Part shown: piece after piece, positions 62,642 through 64,000 of the stretch
Layout: every line of letters begins with the position of its first letter
How positions within the stretch are numbered: the first letter of the stretch is position 1
Source of the DNA: Leptospira chreensis
Lineage (GTDB): Bacteria > Spirochaetota > Leptospiria > Leptospirales > Leptospiraceae
Assembly (NCBI RefSeq): GCF_016919165.1
Contig: NZ_JAFFPS010000077.1
Location: 1-64,000 of the forward strand
Length of the DNA: 64,000 bases
Reading direction: 5' to 3'
Notes under the pieces: generated by a model
What the model was told of the DNA's origin: nothing
The model's input: only the letters and a program-made list of their open reading frames with translations
Databases searched by the model: none
Program-made: the position numbers and the translations under genes

Positions 62642-64000
62642 TTAGTTTCTGGAACTTACCATAATATAAATCGAGTGGGCGCTGTATTCGAAAGATTGCG
62701 AGAGGGAGTTCGGATCGATCCTTGAATTCCCATTTCCCACCTCACGAATGTAAGTCACAGAGACAGAGGATTTCGAAGTCACCCAAGAGAATCCTAAACT
62801 GAGACCCTTATTTCGTGAATATTCATTTCTTGGGTTGTTCCCAGACCTAGGTGCTTTGTAAATCAGACTATTGTCACCCGAATTTACCTGCACTTGGTTT
62901 CCATGCGCATTTTGTAAGTATAAATCTACGGCAGACTCTGTCCAAGAAATTGGTTTGGTATTGGGTTCATTTGTATAAATTCCACCGAGTACAGAAAAAG
63001 TGTCTGCTAAGTAGTATTCCATTCCCGCGGCAAAGTTGGTTGTGGAGGCTCTTGTCAATTCACGAACTTCTGTATCATTGATGGTATATGTGACCCTTCT
63101 TCCAAAGGCACTGATTTCATCTTGGTTCCTACGGGATTTATATCCGGTTGTATAAATCATATCAAAGGAAGCAAGGAACCGGGAAGTAGGAAAAAATGCC
63201 ACCCCGAATCGCATCTCGGAAGTTTGTGGAATGGATGTGGTGAGTCTTGGTTTTTGCGTGAGAACCCCTGCTTCAATGGAAGAGGCACCATCTCCCGTTC
63301 CTTCAATAAAATCAATAGCTGAAGAACCAGGCCTTCTTGTGGAATCCGCATATACTTCATTGTACAGTCGGTTTCCCCCCATAACAAAGATACGGCGGTA
63401 ACTAAGTCCTAGGGAAACTTTTTGGATGGGTTGGTATTGGATTCCAATCACCGGCATAATCCCAGAGGTTCTGCGGTTGTCTACATAGGAGCGCATGACG
63501 TAACTCAGGTCGGAAAACTGTTGGAACTGAGTTCTAGATACTTCTTTGGTATCATTCATGTAATAGAGTGTGGCACCGACAGAAAGTTTGTCGGTGAGTA
63601 GATAGGCGGCACTCGGTCCCACGAGGAGTTGGTTGTATCTTTCTTTTGTATAATTCCTCGTGGAATTGATGGAAGGGGATACGAGCGGGTAATTAACTTG
63701 GTCCACTCGGTTGTATGAATAATTGTAAGTATTGACAATGGAAAATGCAAACTTCCAACGATCAAAATTCTTGAGTAAACCAATGAAGTTGGGATCAAAA
63801 CCTTGGTGGGTTTGGTTGTAAACCTGACCCGGTGTATCGATGTTGATATAACTTCTTTTTACATCTTTGAAATTGCTGGCGGAGATGGAGACTCCATCAT
63901 GATAAGTAAATCCAAGTCCCGCCGGATTGTAATAGGCACCTGACGGATCATCGGCGATGGCAGTAAAGGCACCACCAAGACCTGCGGCCCTTTCTCCATA
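62642..64000 (-). CDS. FadL/OMPP1-family outer-membrane transporter, N-terminus outside window
   Basis: The frame runs from the stop at 62642 to the window edge without interruption (452 codons seen). Near the edge ERAAGLGGAFTAIADDPSGA followed by NPAGLGF is the FadL N-terminal hatch signature, including the conserved NPA. The rest alternates as beta strands, and the protein ends SIYIMVSSRN. FadL proteins import hydrophobic compounds such as fatty acids. The signal peptide lies beyond the window. An internal ATG at 63706 is not the true start. Confidence 0.9.
   Translation of the reverse strand, partial: YGERAAGLGGAFTAIADDPSGAYYNPAGLGFTYHDGVSISASNFKDVKRSYINIDTPGQVYNQTHQGFDPNFIGLLKNFDRWKFAFSIVNTYNYSYNRVDQVNYPLVSPSINSTRNYTKERYNQLLVGPSAAYLLTDKLSVGATLYYMNDTKEVSRTQFQQFSDLSYVMRSYVDNRRTSGIMPVIGIQYQPIQKVSLGLSYRRIFVMGGNRLYNEVYADSTRRPGSSAIDFIEGTGDGASSIEAGVLTQKPRLTTSIPQTSEMRFGVAFFPTSRFLASFDMIYTTGYKSRRNQDEISAFGRRVTYTINDTEVRELTRASTTNFAAGMEYYLADTFSVLGGIYTNEPNTKPISWTESAVDLYLQNAHGNQVQVNSGDNSLIYKAPRSGNNPRNEYSRNKGLSLGFSWVTSKSSVSVTYIREVGNGNSRIDPNSLSQSFEYSAHSIYIMVSSRN

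Noticed and set aside
62642..63706. Treating the ATG at 63706 as the FadL start
   Set aside because: The frame is open to the window edge and encodes the conserved FadL hatch motif upstream, so the ATG is internal.

Overview
The window looks like a chromosomal segment from a Leptospira species, most likely a free-living (saprophyte-clade) one. The evidence is protein-family content and style: many short lipoproteins with relaxed lipoboxes, a DUF1574-type protein, a FecR-domain lipoprotein resembling LipL45, a spirochaete TatT-type TRAP system, FliS, many signalling proteins, and moderately AT-rich DNA. I see no rRNA, CRISPR array, insertion sequence, prophage or plasmid function. Genes are dense and no gene-free stretch exceeds about 300 bases.

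Layout. 1-6300: lipoproteins and small surface proteins (one with an in-frame stop, an FG-GAP repeat protein, an SH3 lipoprotein) and a RibD/DHFR-like reductase. 6237-11323: a membrane glycosyltransferase-like protein with VanW, coaE with a SPOR protein, an alpha/beta hydrolase lipoprotein, and tRNA-Phe. 11377-14741: a MocR-type regulator divergent from a PLP aminotransferase, with an operator between them, then two small conserved-looking genes. 14763-24067: a SpoIIE-type phosphatase, a radical SAM protein, a FecR lipoprotein, lipA, a pseudouridine synthase, a DUF1574 protein, an HPP-family protein and transaldolase. 23423-27702 (minus strand): operon purN-purH-two unknown envelope genes-tal. 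27780-29161: fliS, a FlgN-like coiled-coil gene and a DnaJ-domain gene. 29273-33223 (minus): a complete TRAP transporter with its TPR lipoprotein TatT. 33393-38020: DedA, a lipoprotein, dGTPase, a GST, a nucleosidase-like protein and argC.

38130-51440 is rich in signalling and envelope genes: two histidine kinases without a neighbouring separate response regulator, an outer-membrane porin, a Cache chemoreceptor, a lone RND pump and a membrane adenylate cyclase. 51583-55624 (minus) holds a tight five-gene operon (minimal FtsX-like permease, LolD-like ATPase, ROK kinase, HIT protein, UPF0104 flippase-like protein), with a VOC protein beyond it. Divergent from the permease, with overlapping start codons, lies a membrane-anchored TPR protein ending in a degenerate Mrr-nuclease-like domain, followed by a coupled lipoprotein. 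The window ends with ruvA (with a possible 33-codon leader gene), a patatin / NlpC-P60 / patatin cluster, and a FadL-type outer-membrane protein cut by the window edge.

The observations most worth a second look are the TPR-Mrr fusion with a lost catalytic lysine, the stop codon interrupting a lipoprotein, the MocR operator sitting on a promoter whose predicted start is the ATG itself, the GC-rich cloverleaf-like element after the cyclase gene, the TatT-TRAP system, the two-patatin cluster, and several genes whose starts appear to have been missed or are unusual. No wholly new defence or biosynthetic system is obvious.
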